Positions 27,940 to 36,993 of a stretch of 64,000 nt of DNA are shown here, piece after piece. The position numbers and the translations under genes are program-made. The DNA comes from Actinomarina sp002308095 (GTDB lineage: Bacteria; Actinomycetota; Acidimicrobiia; Actinomarinales; Actinomarinaceae), in the NCBI GenBank assembly GCA_045563135.1, contig JBJKUL010000001.1:372001-436000 (forward strand). The letters are read 5' to 3'. The notes beneath the pieces are model-generated. The model saw nothing but the letters and a program-made list of their open reading frames with translations. It had not been told where the DNA came from and ran no database searches. How positions within the stretch are numbered: the first letter of the stretch is position 1; each line of letters opens with the position of its first letter.

Positions 27940-28633
27940 CAAGCTTAAACACATTGCAATCATCATGGATGGTAATGGGCGTTGGGCTGAAAATAAAGGT
28001 TTAGAAAGAACCGCTGGCCATGCCGCTGGTGAAGAGTCTCTCTCAAAAACTATTCACTGGGCTCTAGAAAACAATTTAAAATGGCTTACTGTTTATGCTT
28101 TTTCTACTGAAAATTGGTTAAGAAGCTCAGATGAAGTTGAGTTTTTAATGTTTTTTAATAGAGATATTCTTATAAGGAGAAGAGAGGAATTTAATAAACT
28201 TGGTGTTCGTTTTCACTTTCTAGGAGATTTAAATGATAACAAAATTCCAGAAGAAAATAAATTTTTAATGTCTGAGACTACAGAAATGACTTCTTCAAAT
28301 AACAAATTAAATTTGGTATTTGCTTTTAACTATGGTTCATACAATGAAATCCACAATGGAATAAAAAACTTTATTAAAGATAAAAATAATGATATTGATA
28401 TTGACTACATAAAAAATAAATTTAGGGAATATTTGTACATACCTCAAATGCCAGATCCAGATCTCCTCATCAGAACAGCAGGAGAACAGAGGCTAAGTAA
28501 CTTTCTACTGTATCAAATTAGCTACACTGAGCTTATGTTTTTTGATACCCTATGGCCAGAATTTGGAGAAGAAGACCTCAATAAAGCAGTTGTAGAGTTT
28601 TCAAAAAGGAAGCGAACATATGGAAAAGCCTAA
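27923..28633 (+). CDS. uppS: Undecaprenyl diphosphate synthase
   Basis: Cis-prenyltransferase of 236 residues making the C55 lipid carrier used by peptidoglycan and by all lipid-linked glycans encoded in this window. IIMDGNGRWAENKGLERTAGH (near 12-32) is the substrate-binding start, FSTENWLRS is near 72, and PDPDLLIRTAGEQRLSNFL plus ELMFFDTLWPEF close the fold. It overlaps ybeY by 17 bases and glyS by 14. Confidence 0.95.
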   Translation: MNLEDDKLKHIAIIMDGNGRWAENKGLERTAGHAAGEESLSKTIHWALENNLKWLTVYAFSTENWLRSSDEVEFLMFFNRDILIRRREEFNKLGVRFHFLGDLNDNKIPEENKFLMSETTEMTSSNNKLNLVFAFNYGSYNEIHNGIKNFIKDKNNDIDIDYIKNKFREYLYIPQMPDPDLLIRTAGEQRLSNFLLYQISYTELMFFDTLWPEFGEEDLNKAVVEFSKRKRTYGKA

Positions 28634-29918
28634 TAAAGATTTATTTGAAAAGATTGTAAAAATTGCCCAAAATAGGGGATTTGTGTTCAACGCATCGTCC
28701 ATTTATGGAGGTCTGAGAAGTTCATATGATTACGGCCCACTAGGTGCATTACTAAAAGAAAATATTTCACAACTTTGGTGGAAAGCATTAAAAACTTCTG
28801 AAGTTAAAATTTATCCAGTAGACACTGCAATCATTCAAAGTACTGATGTATGGAAAGCTTCTGGCCATTTAAGTGAATTTTCAGATCCTATGGTCGAGTG
28901 TAAAAATTGTAATTCTAGATTTAGAAGTGATTCAAATTATGAAAATGTATGTTGTGATCAGCAAGATTTGACTGATCCTAAAAACTTTAATTTAATGTTT
29001 GAAACTAACATTGGTCCTGTTGTAAATGAAAATTCACAAGTTTTTTTGAGACCAGAAACAGCTCAGGGAATTTTTGTAAACTTCGAAAATGTACTTAGAA
29101 CTATGAGAGCCAAGCTTCCCTTTGGAATTGCTAATATTGGAAAGTCATTTAGAAATGAGATTACTCCTGGTCAATTTATCTTCAGGACTAGGGAGTTTGA
29201 GCAGATGGAAATTGAATTTTTTTGCAAAGAAGAAGATTCAGAAGAATGGATGGATTATTGGACTAATAAACGGCTTAATTGGTATAAAGATCTTGGACTA
29301 AAAGAAGAATATTTAAGACTAAGACCTCATGTATCTGACGAGCTTGCCCACTATGCTAGGTCTACAGTTGATATTGAATATCTTTATCCTTGGGGGTGGG
29401 GTGAACTTGAGGGCATTGCAGATCGCGGTAATTATGATCTTAAAGCACATCAGGAAAAGAGTGGTAAAGATCTGACTTATTTTGATTCAAAAGATAATAC
29501 TAAACACTTACCCTCTGTAATTGAGCCTGCTGGAGGTTTGACAAGAACTCTTTTTGCAGTATTGCTTTCAACATATGAGGAAGAAGAACTTGAAAATGGA
29601 GATATAAGAACCTTATTCAAGATGAATTTTGAAATTGCACCTATTCAGATTGCTATTTTACCACTAAGTAAAAAAGATGATTTAATAAATATTTGTAGCG
29701 AAATAGACACTATTCTTTCATCTCAATATAGAACTGAGGTTGACGTAACTCAATCAATTGGTAAAAGGTACAGAAGACAGGATGAAATTGGTACTCCAAA
29801 TTGTATTACTGTTGATTTTGAGTCTTTAGATGACAAATGTGTAACAATACGTAATCGAGATACTATGAAACAAGAACGTATCCAAATATCAAAATTAGTT
29901 GAGTATTTTCAAAACTAG
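28620..29918 (+). CDS. glyS: Glycyl-tRNA synthetase, single-chain dimeric type
   Basis: 432-residue class II synthetase of the eukaryote/archaeal-like dimeric form. RGFVFNASSIYGGLRSSYDYGPLG at the start is diagnostic, with motif 2 IGKSFRNEITPGQFIFRTREFEQMEIEFF (near 175-203) and motif 3 VIEPAGGLTRTLFAVL (near 300-315). The anticodon-binding domain is C-terminal (PIQIAILPL on). Slightly short because the insertion domain is small. It overlaps uppS by 14 bases and is followed 2 bases later by dnaG. Confidence 0.95.
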   Translation: MEKPNKDLFEKIVKIAQNRGFVFNASSIYGGLRSSYDYGPLGALLKENISQLWWKALKTSEVKIYPVDTAIIQSTDVWKASGHLSEFSDPMVECKNCNSRFRSDSNYENVCCDQQDLTDPKNFNLMFETNIGPVVNENSQVFLRPETAQGIFVNFENVLRTMRAKLPFGIANIGKSFRNEITPGQFIFRTREFEQMEIEFFCKEEDSEEWMDYWTNKRLNWYKDLGLKEEYLRLRPHVSDELAHYARSTVDIEYLYPWGWGELEGIADRGNYDLKAHQEKSGKDLTYFDSKDNTKHLPSVIEPAGGLTRTLFAVLLSTYEEEELENGDIRTLFKMNFEIAPIQIAILPLSKKDDLINICSEIDTILSSQYRTEVDVTQSIGKRYRRQDEIGTPNCITVDFESLDDKCVTIRNRDTMKQERIQISKLVEYFQN

Positions 29919-29920
29919 AC

Positions 29921-31564
29921 ATGGGCATTGCTAAAGACTCAATAGAATCATTAAAATTAAAAGCTAAAATTAGCGACTTTGTTTTGAGTTCAACAACTGG
30001 AAAAATCCGAGGAAATAAAGGAATGGCACTGTGTCCTTTTCATGGTGAAAAGACAGCGAGTATGAGTTTTACTGATGAAGAAAATTTATTTCATTGTTTC
30101 GGATGCAAGGAGGGTGGAGACATTTTTAAATACGTCCAGCTTATTAACAGTGTTGAGTTTCAAGAATCAGTTGAGATTGTAGCCGACAAATATGCCTTTA
30201 GCTTAAAATATACAGATTCGAAATTTGAATCAGACCAAAAAAACTTAATTAAGATTATGAAAACAATTTCTGGTTATTTTATTGAGAATTTAAACAAAAC
30301 AAATTCTACAAAACCAAAGCAATATCTAAATTCTAGAAAAATAAATGAAAATGAGATTCAAAAATTCAAGTTAGGATTTGCTGAATATGATGAAAAAGTT
30401 TTTTATAAATTTTGTAATGATAATCAGATAGATAAACAAATCCTAAAATCTTTAGGACTGTTAAGTGAAAAGCAAAATTTATTATTTAGAGATAGAATCA
30501 TGTTTCCTATTACTAATTTTAGAAATGAAGTTGTTGCGTATGGCGGAAGAGCTTTAAATGACTATGGTCCTAAATATTTGAATTCAGCTGAATCACAAAT
30601 CTATAAAAAAAATAGAACATTATTTTTCACGGAGAACTTTCTTAAAAGTGTTAAAAATAATAATGAAATAATTATTGTCGAAGGATATTTTGATGTTCTA
30701 GCATTTAATCTTCTTGGCTATAGCAATGTAGCTTCTCCATCAGGAACAGCATTAACTATTCAGCAACTTGAGCAATTGTCAAAATACTCCACAAATATCA
30801 CATTAGCTTTTGACAACGATAAAGCTGGAGTGAGTGCAACTAGAAGGATTCTTGATCTAAAAAAATCAACTTCTCGAGATTTAAACTTAACTTGCTTGTT
30901 GCTCCCTAGTGAGTACAAGGATATAGGTGAATTTTACGAAAAAGGAAAAGGGAATATTGCTTCATTGCTTAATAACAAAATAGATCTTATAGAATTTTGT
31001 ATAAATACTTTGATTAATAAAGATGAAGATTTAGATAAAAGAAAAGTCTTTTCAGAATTTAAAACACTCATAAAAACACTTGGTCCACTAGATCAAGATT
31101 TTGCAATAGAGAAGCTTTCTATTTTAATAAATACTCCAAAAGATTTACTAATGAAGGAACTCAAATACAAACAAAATATTGAATATGAACAGAATATTTT
31201 TGAAAGTAGGAAGAACAGTAGTAATCATATGGAATCTTTCCAAGAGATATTTATTTCAAACTTAGTAAAAAATAATTTTGAAAATTTAGAGACATACAGT
31301 GAATTAGTTTATTCCAACGATGAATTTTTAAAAATGATTCAAAATCTAAAGAAAAATTCACAACACGAAAATTCTGAGAAATATAAAAATATTTCTTTTA
31401 CTAGTGATCAGCTAAATGAAGCAATCACAAGGCTTTATATTCATTTTTTTGAAATTAAAATTGATACACTTATTACCCAACTTGAAGAATCTAACGATGC
31501 AAACATATTTACAGAAATAGAAACTATCAAAAAGAAAATTGAAAAATTTCAGAATACCCTTTAA
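29921..31564 (+). CDS. dnaG: DNA primase
   Basis: 547-residue primase. The CHC2 zinc finger (CPFHGEKTASM... FHCFGCKEGGD) is at residues 38-68. The catalytic core includes GFAEYDE and FRDRIMFPITNFRNEVVAYGGRAL, and the TOPRIM motif IIIVEGYFDVLAF is near 248-260 with LAFDNDKAGVSA downstream. The C-terminal helicase-interaction region is low-complexity and shorter than in larger genomes. It sits just upstream of tRNA-Asn. Confidence 0.95.
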   Translation: MGIAKDSIESLKLKAKISDFVLSSTTGKIRGNKGMALCPFHGEKTASMSFTDEENLFHCFGCKEGGDIFKYVQLINSVEFQESVEIVADKYAFSLKYTDSKFESDQKNLIKIMKTISGYFIENLNKTNSTKPKQYLNSRKINENEIQKFKLGFAEYDEKVFYKFCNDNQIDKQILKSLGLLSEKQNLLFRDRIMFPITNFRNEVVAYGGRALNDYGPKYLNSAESQIYKKNRTLFFTENFLKSVKNNNEIIIVEGYFDVLAFNLLGYSNVASPSGTALTIQQLEQLSKYSTNITLAFDNDKAGVSATRRILDLKKSTSRDLNLTCLLLPSEYKDIGEFYEKGKGNIASLLNNKIDLIEFCINTLINKDEDLDKRKVFSEFKTLIKTLGPLDQDFAIEKLSILINTPKDLLMKELKYKQNIEYEQNIFESRKNSSNHMESFQEIFISNLVKNNFENLETYSELVYSNDEFLKMIQNLKKNSQHENSEKYKNISFTSDQLNEAITRLYIHFFEIKIDTLITQLEESNDANIFTEIETIKKKIEKFQNTL

Positions 31565-31587
31565 TTCATACTATTATTAATTTGCTA

Positions 31588-31660
31588 TCCGAGGTAGCTC
31601 AATTGGCAGAGCAGCGGACTGTTAATCCGTTGGTTGTGGGTTCAAGTCCCACCCTCGGAG
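31588..31660 (+). tRNA. tRNA-Asn (GTT)
   Basis: 73-base cloverleaf. Acceptor TCCGAGG pairs with CCTCGGA and the discriminator is G. Anticodon stem GCGGA/TCCGT encloses CTGTTAA with anticodon GTT. T arm is GTGGGTTCAAGTCCCAC. CCA is not encoded. It follows dnaG by 23 bases. Confidence 0.95.
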
Positions 31661-31692
31661 CAAATAATTATCTACAGAATTCATATCTCGTA

Positions 31693-31719
31693 TATAATTG
31701 ATATAGAGACAATAGGAGG
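31693..31719 (+). promoter_or_regulatory. Promoter and Shine-Dalgarno of the SCP2 gene
   Basis: A perfect TATAAT is at 31693-31698, with a weak TCTACA 16 bases upstream. AGGAGG (31714-31719) sits three bases before the ATG at 31723. Unlike most unit-leading genes here, this one has a classical leader, suggesting strong independent expression. Confidence 0.5.
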
Positions 31720-31722
31720 AAT

Positions 31723-32013
31723 ATGTCAGAAGCATTAGATTTTGTTAAACAAAATACGGAAGGTAAGGATTTAAGTATCCTTCCAGGGTCAATCAAATGG
31801 GTTGTAGATTCACAAATTGTATTCATGAATCCAGAAAGCAATGAAGTTACAGATGAAGATGCCGAGGCAGCATGCACCATCACAACTGATATGGATACAT
31901 TTAAAGGTATGTATGATAAATCAGTCAGTCCACAAGCTGCTTTTATGACAGGAAAAATTAAAATAGCTGGAGATATGGGAATAGCTCTCAAACTTCAATC
32001 TGTTATTGGCTAA
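31723..32013 (+). CDS. SCP2 sterol-carrier-domain protein
   Basis: 96-residue single-domain protein of the SCP-2 lipid-binding fold. The order IKWVVDSQIVFMN, DAEAACTITTDMDTFKGMYDKSVSPQAAFMTGKIKIAGDMGIALKLQSVI is characteristic; the final FMTGKIKIAGDMG block is the family's best-conserved part. It probably binds a lipid or fatty-acyl ligand in the cytoplasm, but the ligand is unknown. It is sandwiched between two tRNA genes. Confidence 0.88.
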   Translation: MSEALDFVKQNTEGKDLSILPGSIKWVVDSQIVFMNPESNEVTDEDAEAACTITTDMDTFKGMYDKSVSPQAAFMTGKIKIAGDMGIALKLQSVIG

Positions 32014-32018
32014 TATAA

Positions 32019-32092
32019 GGGCCTGTAGCTCAGTTGGTTAGAGCAACGGACTCATAATCCGTCGGTCGCAGGTTCGAGTCCTGCCGGGCCCA
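32019..32092 (+). tRNA. tRNA-Met or tRNA-Ile2 (CAT anticodon)
   Basis: 74-base cloverleaf. Acceptor GGGCCTG pairs with CGGGCCC, and the D arm is GCTCAGTTGGTTAGAGC. Anticodon stem ACGGA/TCCGT encloses CTCATAA with anticodon CAT. T arm is GCAGGTTCGAGTCCTGC, discriminator A, no CCA. A regular first acceptor pair argues against the initiator. Elongator Met is my preferred call; lysidine-modified Ile2 is the alternative. The polysaccharide island begins 14 bases after it. Confidence 0.9.
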
Positions 32093-32106
32093 CTTGAAAA
32101 ATATTT

Positions 32107-34087
32107 ATGAATCTTAAAAATATAAATAGCAAAACTATTGGTTTATTTCTCTCTATTTCCTTACTAATTCCATCTAATTATGGTTTAAATCTAGGTGGTA
32201 TTAATTTTGAAGACATCCCGATCATACTAATTTTTATATTGCTACTTCTTAAGAAAAAATTTAAATTCTCACTATTATTTTTTGATAAAGTTTTTATATC
32301 TTTTTTCATTTTATTTATTTTATATTCAAATATATTTACAAAAAATTTTCAAATATTTAATCAGACAAATATAAGATTTTATTTTTATTTTTTACTTAGC
32401 TATTTATGCATAGATAGTATTAAAACTTCTTCAAAAGGAATAATTGAAATATTTGAACCTTTATCTATAGTAATGGTTGCCAATTTCATAGTTGTAATTT
32501 TTCAGGTTCAGCTACCAGGCACGATAGATGGTTGGATTTTAAACAATACAGGTAGTTCTAATCCCTTTTATTCTGGAAGGTTAGGTGGATTTCAAGGAGG
32601 TGGCCCAAATGTTATTGGGATAATATGTGCAATTTATGTGTTGCTTTGTATATATAAACTTTTAAATTCAAAAAATGTTATTAGTGCACTATTAACTGAT
32701 AAATCTAATACCGCTCTGCTAATAATCTCTATTTTTAATCTTTACATAACATATTCTCGAGGTTCTTACATCGCATTATTTATTGGATCATTAATACTTC
32801 TTTTTTATACCGATAGTTTTAACAAAAAAAACAAAACAAATGCTGACAATATCTGTTATTTTTCTCTCCGCAATTGTAATTTATACATTCCCATCAATTT
32901 TTTTAAAACAATCAAATAGAAGTTTTTTAAGCAATCTTGCACTAAGTAATATAGAGGTATTTATTGGTACTGGGGGTGGTAATTATATCAAGGAAGTATA
33001 TGAAGAATATTTAGTGACTCTAAGTGATGAAGAGTTATTAGATAGATTCAATATTAAATATTCTGAGACTATTAAAAATTCTTACCCACAATCTAATCTA
33101 GTTGAAATCGAGGAGGAAACTAAAGGCTTTTTAAAACTTACTTTTGACTATAGAGATGGTATTTTACCTAGATCGGTTGTTTCTTTTCATCATTCAACCG
33201 ATGGAAATAATTGGAATAAAATTGGATCTCAGCATACAAGTGGACTTTTAATCAATCTTATTGAAAATGATTCTTACTTTGAAGTAGGCGGTTGGGGAGA
33301 TGGGCAATCTCCTGGAGGTTCATATTTGGATGGTTTCGTAAAAGAGGTTCAAATCAATGTAAATAATGAGAATTTACAATATGAGTTTAGTGAAGCAAAT
33401 AGAGACCAACAATATTTTATATTCCTTCCTCAAACAAATGATTTTTACGATAACAGGAATGATGGAAAAATTATCTTTACTGAGGATGGAGTTAAACTTA
33501 AAAGACCACGAAGTTATTGGATAGCAATACCTAATCAAAACAACATTTCAGAAAAAGATTTTGAGGTAATTTTGCAAGTTAAGCTTAACAATATCCCTAG
33601 AGGGAATGAGACGCTTTTTAGCCAGAGCTCAATCATTAAAAATTCAGATTTGATAAACAATCAATCTTGGAAGTGGTCAATCATTGATGGAAGAATGTAC
33701 TTCTTCTGGATTGAAGATGTTGCTAACGGATACTCAAATTTTCTTGGAGGACAAAGTTTAAGATCTGGTAGGTTAATATCAGAAAATGGTCAATTTAGCT
33801 CCATAATCTCTGACTTTTCTCTTTCTCAGTATGACGAGATAACAACTTCCCATAACGGATTCTTGACTATGGCTGTCGAATATGGATTACTACCTGTATT
33901 GGTAATTATTAGTTCATTAATTCTTATCATTTTCAAAAACTTAGGTCACAGGAATCAATTGGAGCTCTCTATCTTGTTTGCATTCTTAACCCAAAATTTG
34001 ACTAATGATTTGGTATATTCTCCAGATGTAGCTATTTATTTTTGGATTATCCCAACTTATTTAATGAGTAAGGTATTTAAAGATTAA
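32107..34087 (+). CDS. O-antigen polymerase/ligase-like protein with large lectin-like insert (frameshifted)
   Basis: Membrane protein: about nine hydrophobic segments up to 32920, including the FQGGGPNVIGI block shared with the protein at 44504. An extracytoplasmic region of roughly 300 residues (about 32960-33840) follows, then the canonical polymerase loop motif SHNGFLTMAVEYG and a C-terminal membrane pair. The insert looks beta-rich and has LamG/concanavalin-like features (SVVSFHHSTDGNNWNKIGS, SYLDGFVKEVQINV, FEVILQVKL). The two frames join near 32840 in an A-rich run. No ribosome site is present; the ATG lies 14 bases behind the tRNA. Confidence 0.7.
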
Positions 34088-35205
34088 GAGTCTAATAGTC
34101 CAACTTCCTTAGCATATTCAGTGAAATTTTTAGATACAATCAAAACTTGTCTTCCATCTTGTAGTTCATATGGGGAAGTAGGTATTGATAGTTTATTTAT
34201 ATTATCAAAATTAGTCCCTCTAAGGTTCCAAAGGGTGTTTATTGCGGAATTAAGTGTAAGATTTTCATCTACTATAAAAGAGTCTTCCAGTGCATTTACA
34301 AAATTATTTAGATCTGCAAGTGATGTAAAATCATTCAGTCTTCTCAGAAGTTGCAGTATTACATATTGTTGACGTTCATTTCTTGACAAATCACTAACTC
34401 CACTCATTTTTACCCATTTAGACGCATCCTCGCCATTCTCATCAAGTATTTTCTCTCCAACTAAAATTTCGGTGTTTCGAGAAACTACCCAATTTAATGC
34501 TGTGGAGCCGTTAACAGTTTGACACCCTTTTTGTAGTTCAAAAGAGTAACCTTCTCTTTGTGTTTCATCTACACAAATTTCTATACCTTCAAATGAATCT
34601 ATAATATTTTCAAATCCTTCAAAGTTAAAGCTTGCAAAGTGTTCTATTTTAATGCCTGTTATACCAGTTACAGCGGCAGCAAGATTTTCTGCTTTATTTC
34701 CACAATCATTTTTAGAATAAGATCCATTTATTCTTTCTAGATTCTTAGTGCATGAATTTATAATTAATGTGTCTCTAGGAATTGATAGTAGGTGATGGTT
34801 ATTTGAATTGTTATCAATCAAACCAACGATTATTACATCTGCTCTTTGCCCATCAACAAAACCTCGAGATGATGATGAATTTTCATCTCTCTCATCACTC
34901 CCTATGAGTAGATAGGTTTTATAATTATCAATTATTAACTCTGCTTTATTGTTAAGGAGAAGTTTCTCAATTTCAGTTTTTTCAATTTCTGAAATCTCAG
35001 AAGTTGTTGGTGGCTTTTGATTTGTTTGATTATTATTTTCAGGACTTTGTGTCGCGGTAGTAGTAGTGACACCTTCAGATATTTCTATAACTCTATCTGG
35101 GTCAAATTCTTGTGTTTGAAACCTTGGGATAATTGTAAAAACAGCTATTAAAACTAAAGCTAAAATTCCTATAAACAGATACGTGTATTTATTTAAAAGT
35201 TTCAT
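34084..35205 (-). CDS. LytR-CpsA-Psr (LCP) family wall-glycopolymer ligase
   Basis: 373 residues: a short cytoplasmic N-terminus, one transmembrane helix (about 9-29), a Thr/Asn/Gln-rich spacer, then an LCP domain. Family features are LLIGSDERDE, RADVIIVGLID, HHLLSIPRDTLI and the SYSKNDCGNKAENLAAAV region. It is anchored outside the membrane and transfers undecaprenyl-linked glycans to peptidoglycan. It therefore suggests that at least one polymer made here is wall-attached. It converges on the upstream polymerase-like gene with a 4-base overlap and is divergent from the nucleotidyltransferase at 35245. Confidence 0.9.
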   Translation of the reverse strand: MKLLNKYTYLFIGILALVLIAVFTIIPRFQTQEFDPDRVIEISEGVTTTTATQSPENNNQTNQKPPTTSEISEIEKTEIEKLLLNNKAELIIDNYKTYLLIGSDERDENSSSSRGFVDGQRADVIIVGLIDNNSNNHHLLSIPRDTLIINSCTKNLERINGSYSKNDCGNKAENLAAAVTGITGIKIEHFASFNFEGFENIIDSFEGIEICVDETQREGYSFELQKGCQTVNGSTALNWVVSRNTEILVGEKILDENGEDASKWVKMSGVSDLSRNERQQYVILQLLRRLNDFTSLADLNNFVNALEDSFIVDENLTLNSAINTLWNLRGTNFDNINKLSIPTSPYELQDGRQVLIVSKNFTEYAKEVGLLDS

Positions 35206-35231
35206 GTTAAACCAAAAACCAAGTATAACTA

Positions 35232-35237
35232 TATAAT
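35232..35237 (+). promoter_or_regulatory. -10 box TATAAT, leaderless nucleotidyltransferase gene
   Basis: A perfect TATAAT ends seven bases before the ATG at 35245, in the 39-base divergent gap with the LCP gene. No ribosome site. Confidence 0.45.
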
Positions 35238-35244
35238 AAATTTT

Positions 35245-35967
35245 ATGAATAAAATTAAAACAGTTATTGCAGCGGGCGGTCTTGGTACACGCTTACAAGG
35301 TTTTAGAGGTAATGATTCAACTAAAATTTTACTAGAAGTTGATGGATCTCCTATGATAGTCCGACAAATTGAACAACTTTCCTCATGGGGCATGAGTGAA
35401 TTTATCATAATAACTAACCCATCTTTTGATAAAATGATTAAAGACGTCATAAAACAACATTTTCCAGAAAAAAATATTAATTTTACGATTCAGCACGAGC
35501 AAAAAGGTATTTCACATGCTTTATTATGTGCAGATGAATATATAGACACTGGAGATACACTACTATTCATTCTGGGTGATAATTTTTTTCAGAACGACCC
35601 AACTAAGAGCATAAATATGGATGAAGTTGTAAAACAAAAGGGTGCTTATATATTTTCATACAAAGTTAATAATCCTGAAGAATTCGGTGTTGCAGAGTTA
35701 GATGTCCAAAATAATGTTGTTTCAATTGAAGAAAAGCCAGTTAATCCAAAATCAAACAATGCAGTTGTAGGTGTATATATTTATGACGACACAGTAATGG
35801 AAAAAATTAAAACATTAAAACCTTCAGCTCGGGGAGAATACGAAGTTACAGATTTAAATAATTTATATATTGAAGAAGGTATGTGCAAAAATGTCACATT
35901 AAGTGGATGGTGGATTGATGCAGGGACTCCAGAGAGAATTATTGAGTTAGAATCAAAATTAACTTAA
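35245..35967 (+). CDS. Sugar-1-phosphate nucleotidyltransferase (RmlA-like)
   Basis: 240-residue nucleotidyl transferase activating a sugar-1-phosphate with an NTP. AAGGLGTRLQGF (residues 8-19) is the nucleotide loop, the LGDNFF block binds metal, and YKVNNPEEFGVAELD, SIEEKPVNPKSN and PSARGEYEVTDLNNLY match glucose-1-phosphate thymidylyltransferases. It is shorter than RmlA (about 290) and has an atypical loop after GTRL, so the NTP and sugar are not certain. It converges with the WecA-like gene (9-base overlap). Confidence 0.82.
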   Translation: MNKIKTVIAAGGLGTRLQGFRGNDSTKILLEVDGSPMIVRQIEQLSSWGMSEFIIITNPSFDKMIKDVIKQHFPEKNINFTIQHEQKGISHALLCADEYIDTGDTLLFILGDNFFQNDPTKSINMDEVVKQKGAYIFSYKVNNPEEFGVAELDVQNNVVSIEEKPVNPKSNNAVVGVYIYDDTVMEKIKTLKPSARGEYEVTDLNNLYIEEGMCKNVTLSGWWIDAGTPERIIELESKLT

Positions 35968-36993
35968 GGGTTCTAACTTTATGTACCTTAAAAAACTAAA
36001 TATGAAAAACAATAAATATAAAAACGCAAAGAGATAACTTAAGAACCCACTAAAAGATATTGTTCCAATTAATAGACCATAAAAAATAAAACTTAAAAGT
36101 AAAAATTCAAGTAATACTTTTTTTTCAGAGTAGCCAGTATTCAGTAATCTATGAGAAATATGGTCTGTCCCTCCTTGAGTTGGGGAAATACTATTTCTAA
36201 TTCTATGAGTAGTTACAACAATAAAATCTAATATAGGCACTACAAAGATAAAGAGTACAGGACTTAGAGGAGAAGTAAGTATATTATCACCAAGAGGACT
36301 CCAATCAAAAATAATACTTATAAACCCAAGTACATATCCAACAAAAAGTGTTCCTGAATCACCAAAATATATTCTTGCAGGGGGATAATTGAAGATTAGA
36401 AAACCAAAAAGAGTAGCTAAAAGTAACAATGAAATATCTGTAACTTTGTAAATATCCGAATAATTGGCTAGCAGAGCGATTTGCAAGCAGATACTACCTG
36501 ACACAAACACTGTTAAACCATCCATATTATCAATAAAGTTTATTGAGTTAGTTATTACAAGAACCCAAATAAGTGAAATCACAATATTCAAAAAATTTTG
36601 TATATTTAGATTTAAAAAAGCTTCAATGTTTATAAAAATATCAAGCGCAATTAGTGGATAAAGAATAATTAAAATCTGAAATATTAATTTTGCTTTCCAC
36701 TCAAGATTATATTTATCATCAATTATTCCAATAATTGAAATTATCAAAGCACAGATACCTATTGTTATAAAAGCTGGCTCAGCTCTACCCAAAAAAATAG
36801 TAGCTATAAAGAAAGCAAATGAGGTTGCGACTCCACCATATGGAGGGATGTTTTTATTAGACAATCTTTTTTCATTTCTATTATTTTTTTTCTTATAATT
36901 TCTTGAAAAACCTATTAAAACTCTGTTTAAGAAAATTGAAATAATAAAAGCCAAAGTGGCTGCATATAAAATAGGAAGTTGAAAGAAACTCAA
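35959..36993 (-). CDS. WecA/TagO-type undecaprenyl-phosphate sugar-1-phosphate transferase
   Basis: 344 residues, about ten transmembrane helices. The polyprenyl-phosphate N-acetylhexosamine-1-phosphate transferase signatures are present: IGIIDDKYNLEWK (near 90), NSINFIDNMDGLT (near 150), IYFGDSGTLFVGYVLG (near 208) and the histidine-rich HISHRLLNTGYSEKK near the C-terminus. It starts glycan assembly on the lipid carrier. It overlaps the next glycosyltransferase on the same strand by 4 bases, so the two form an operon. Confidence 0.9.
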   Translation of the reverse strand: MSFFQLPILYAATLAFIISIFLNRVLIGFSRNYKKKNNRNEKRLSNKNIPPYGGVATSFAFFIATIFLGRAEPAFITIGICALIISIIGIIDDKYNLEWKAKLIFQILIILYPLIALDIFINIEAFLNLNIQNFLNIVISLIWVLVITNSINFIDNMDGLTVFVSGSICLQIALLANYSDIYKVTDISLLLLATLFGFLIFNYPPARIYFGDSGTLFVGYVLGFISIIFDWSPLGDNILTSPLSPVLFIFVVPILDFIVVTTHRIRNSISPTQGGTDHISHRLLNTGYSEKKVLLEFLLLSFIFYGLLIGTISFSGFLSYLFAFLYLLFFIFSFLRYIKLEPLS

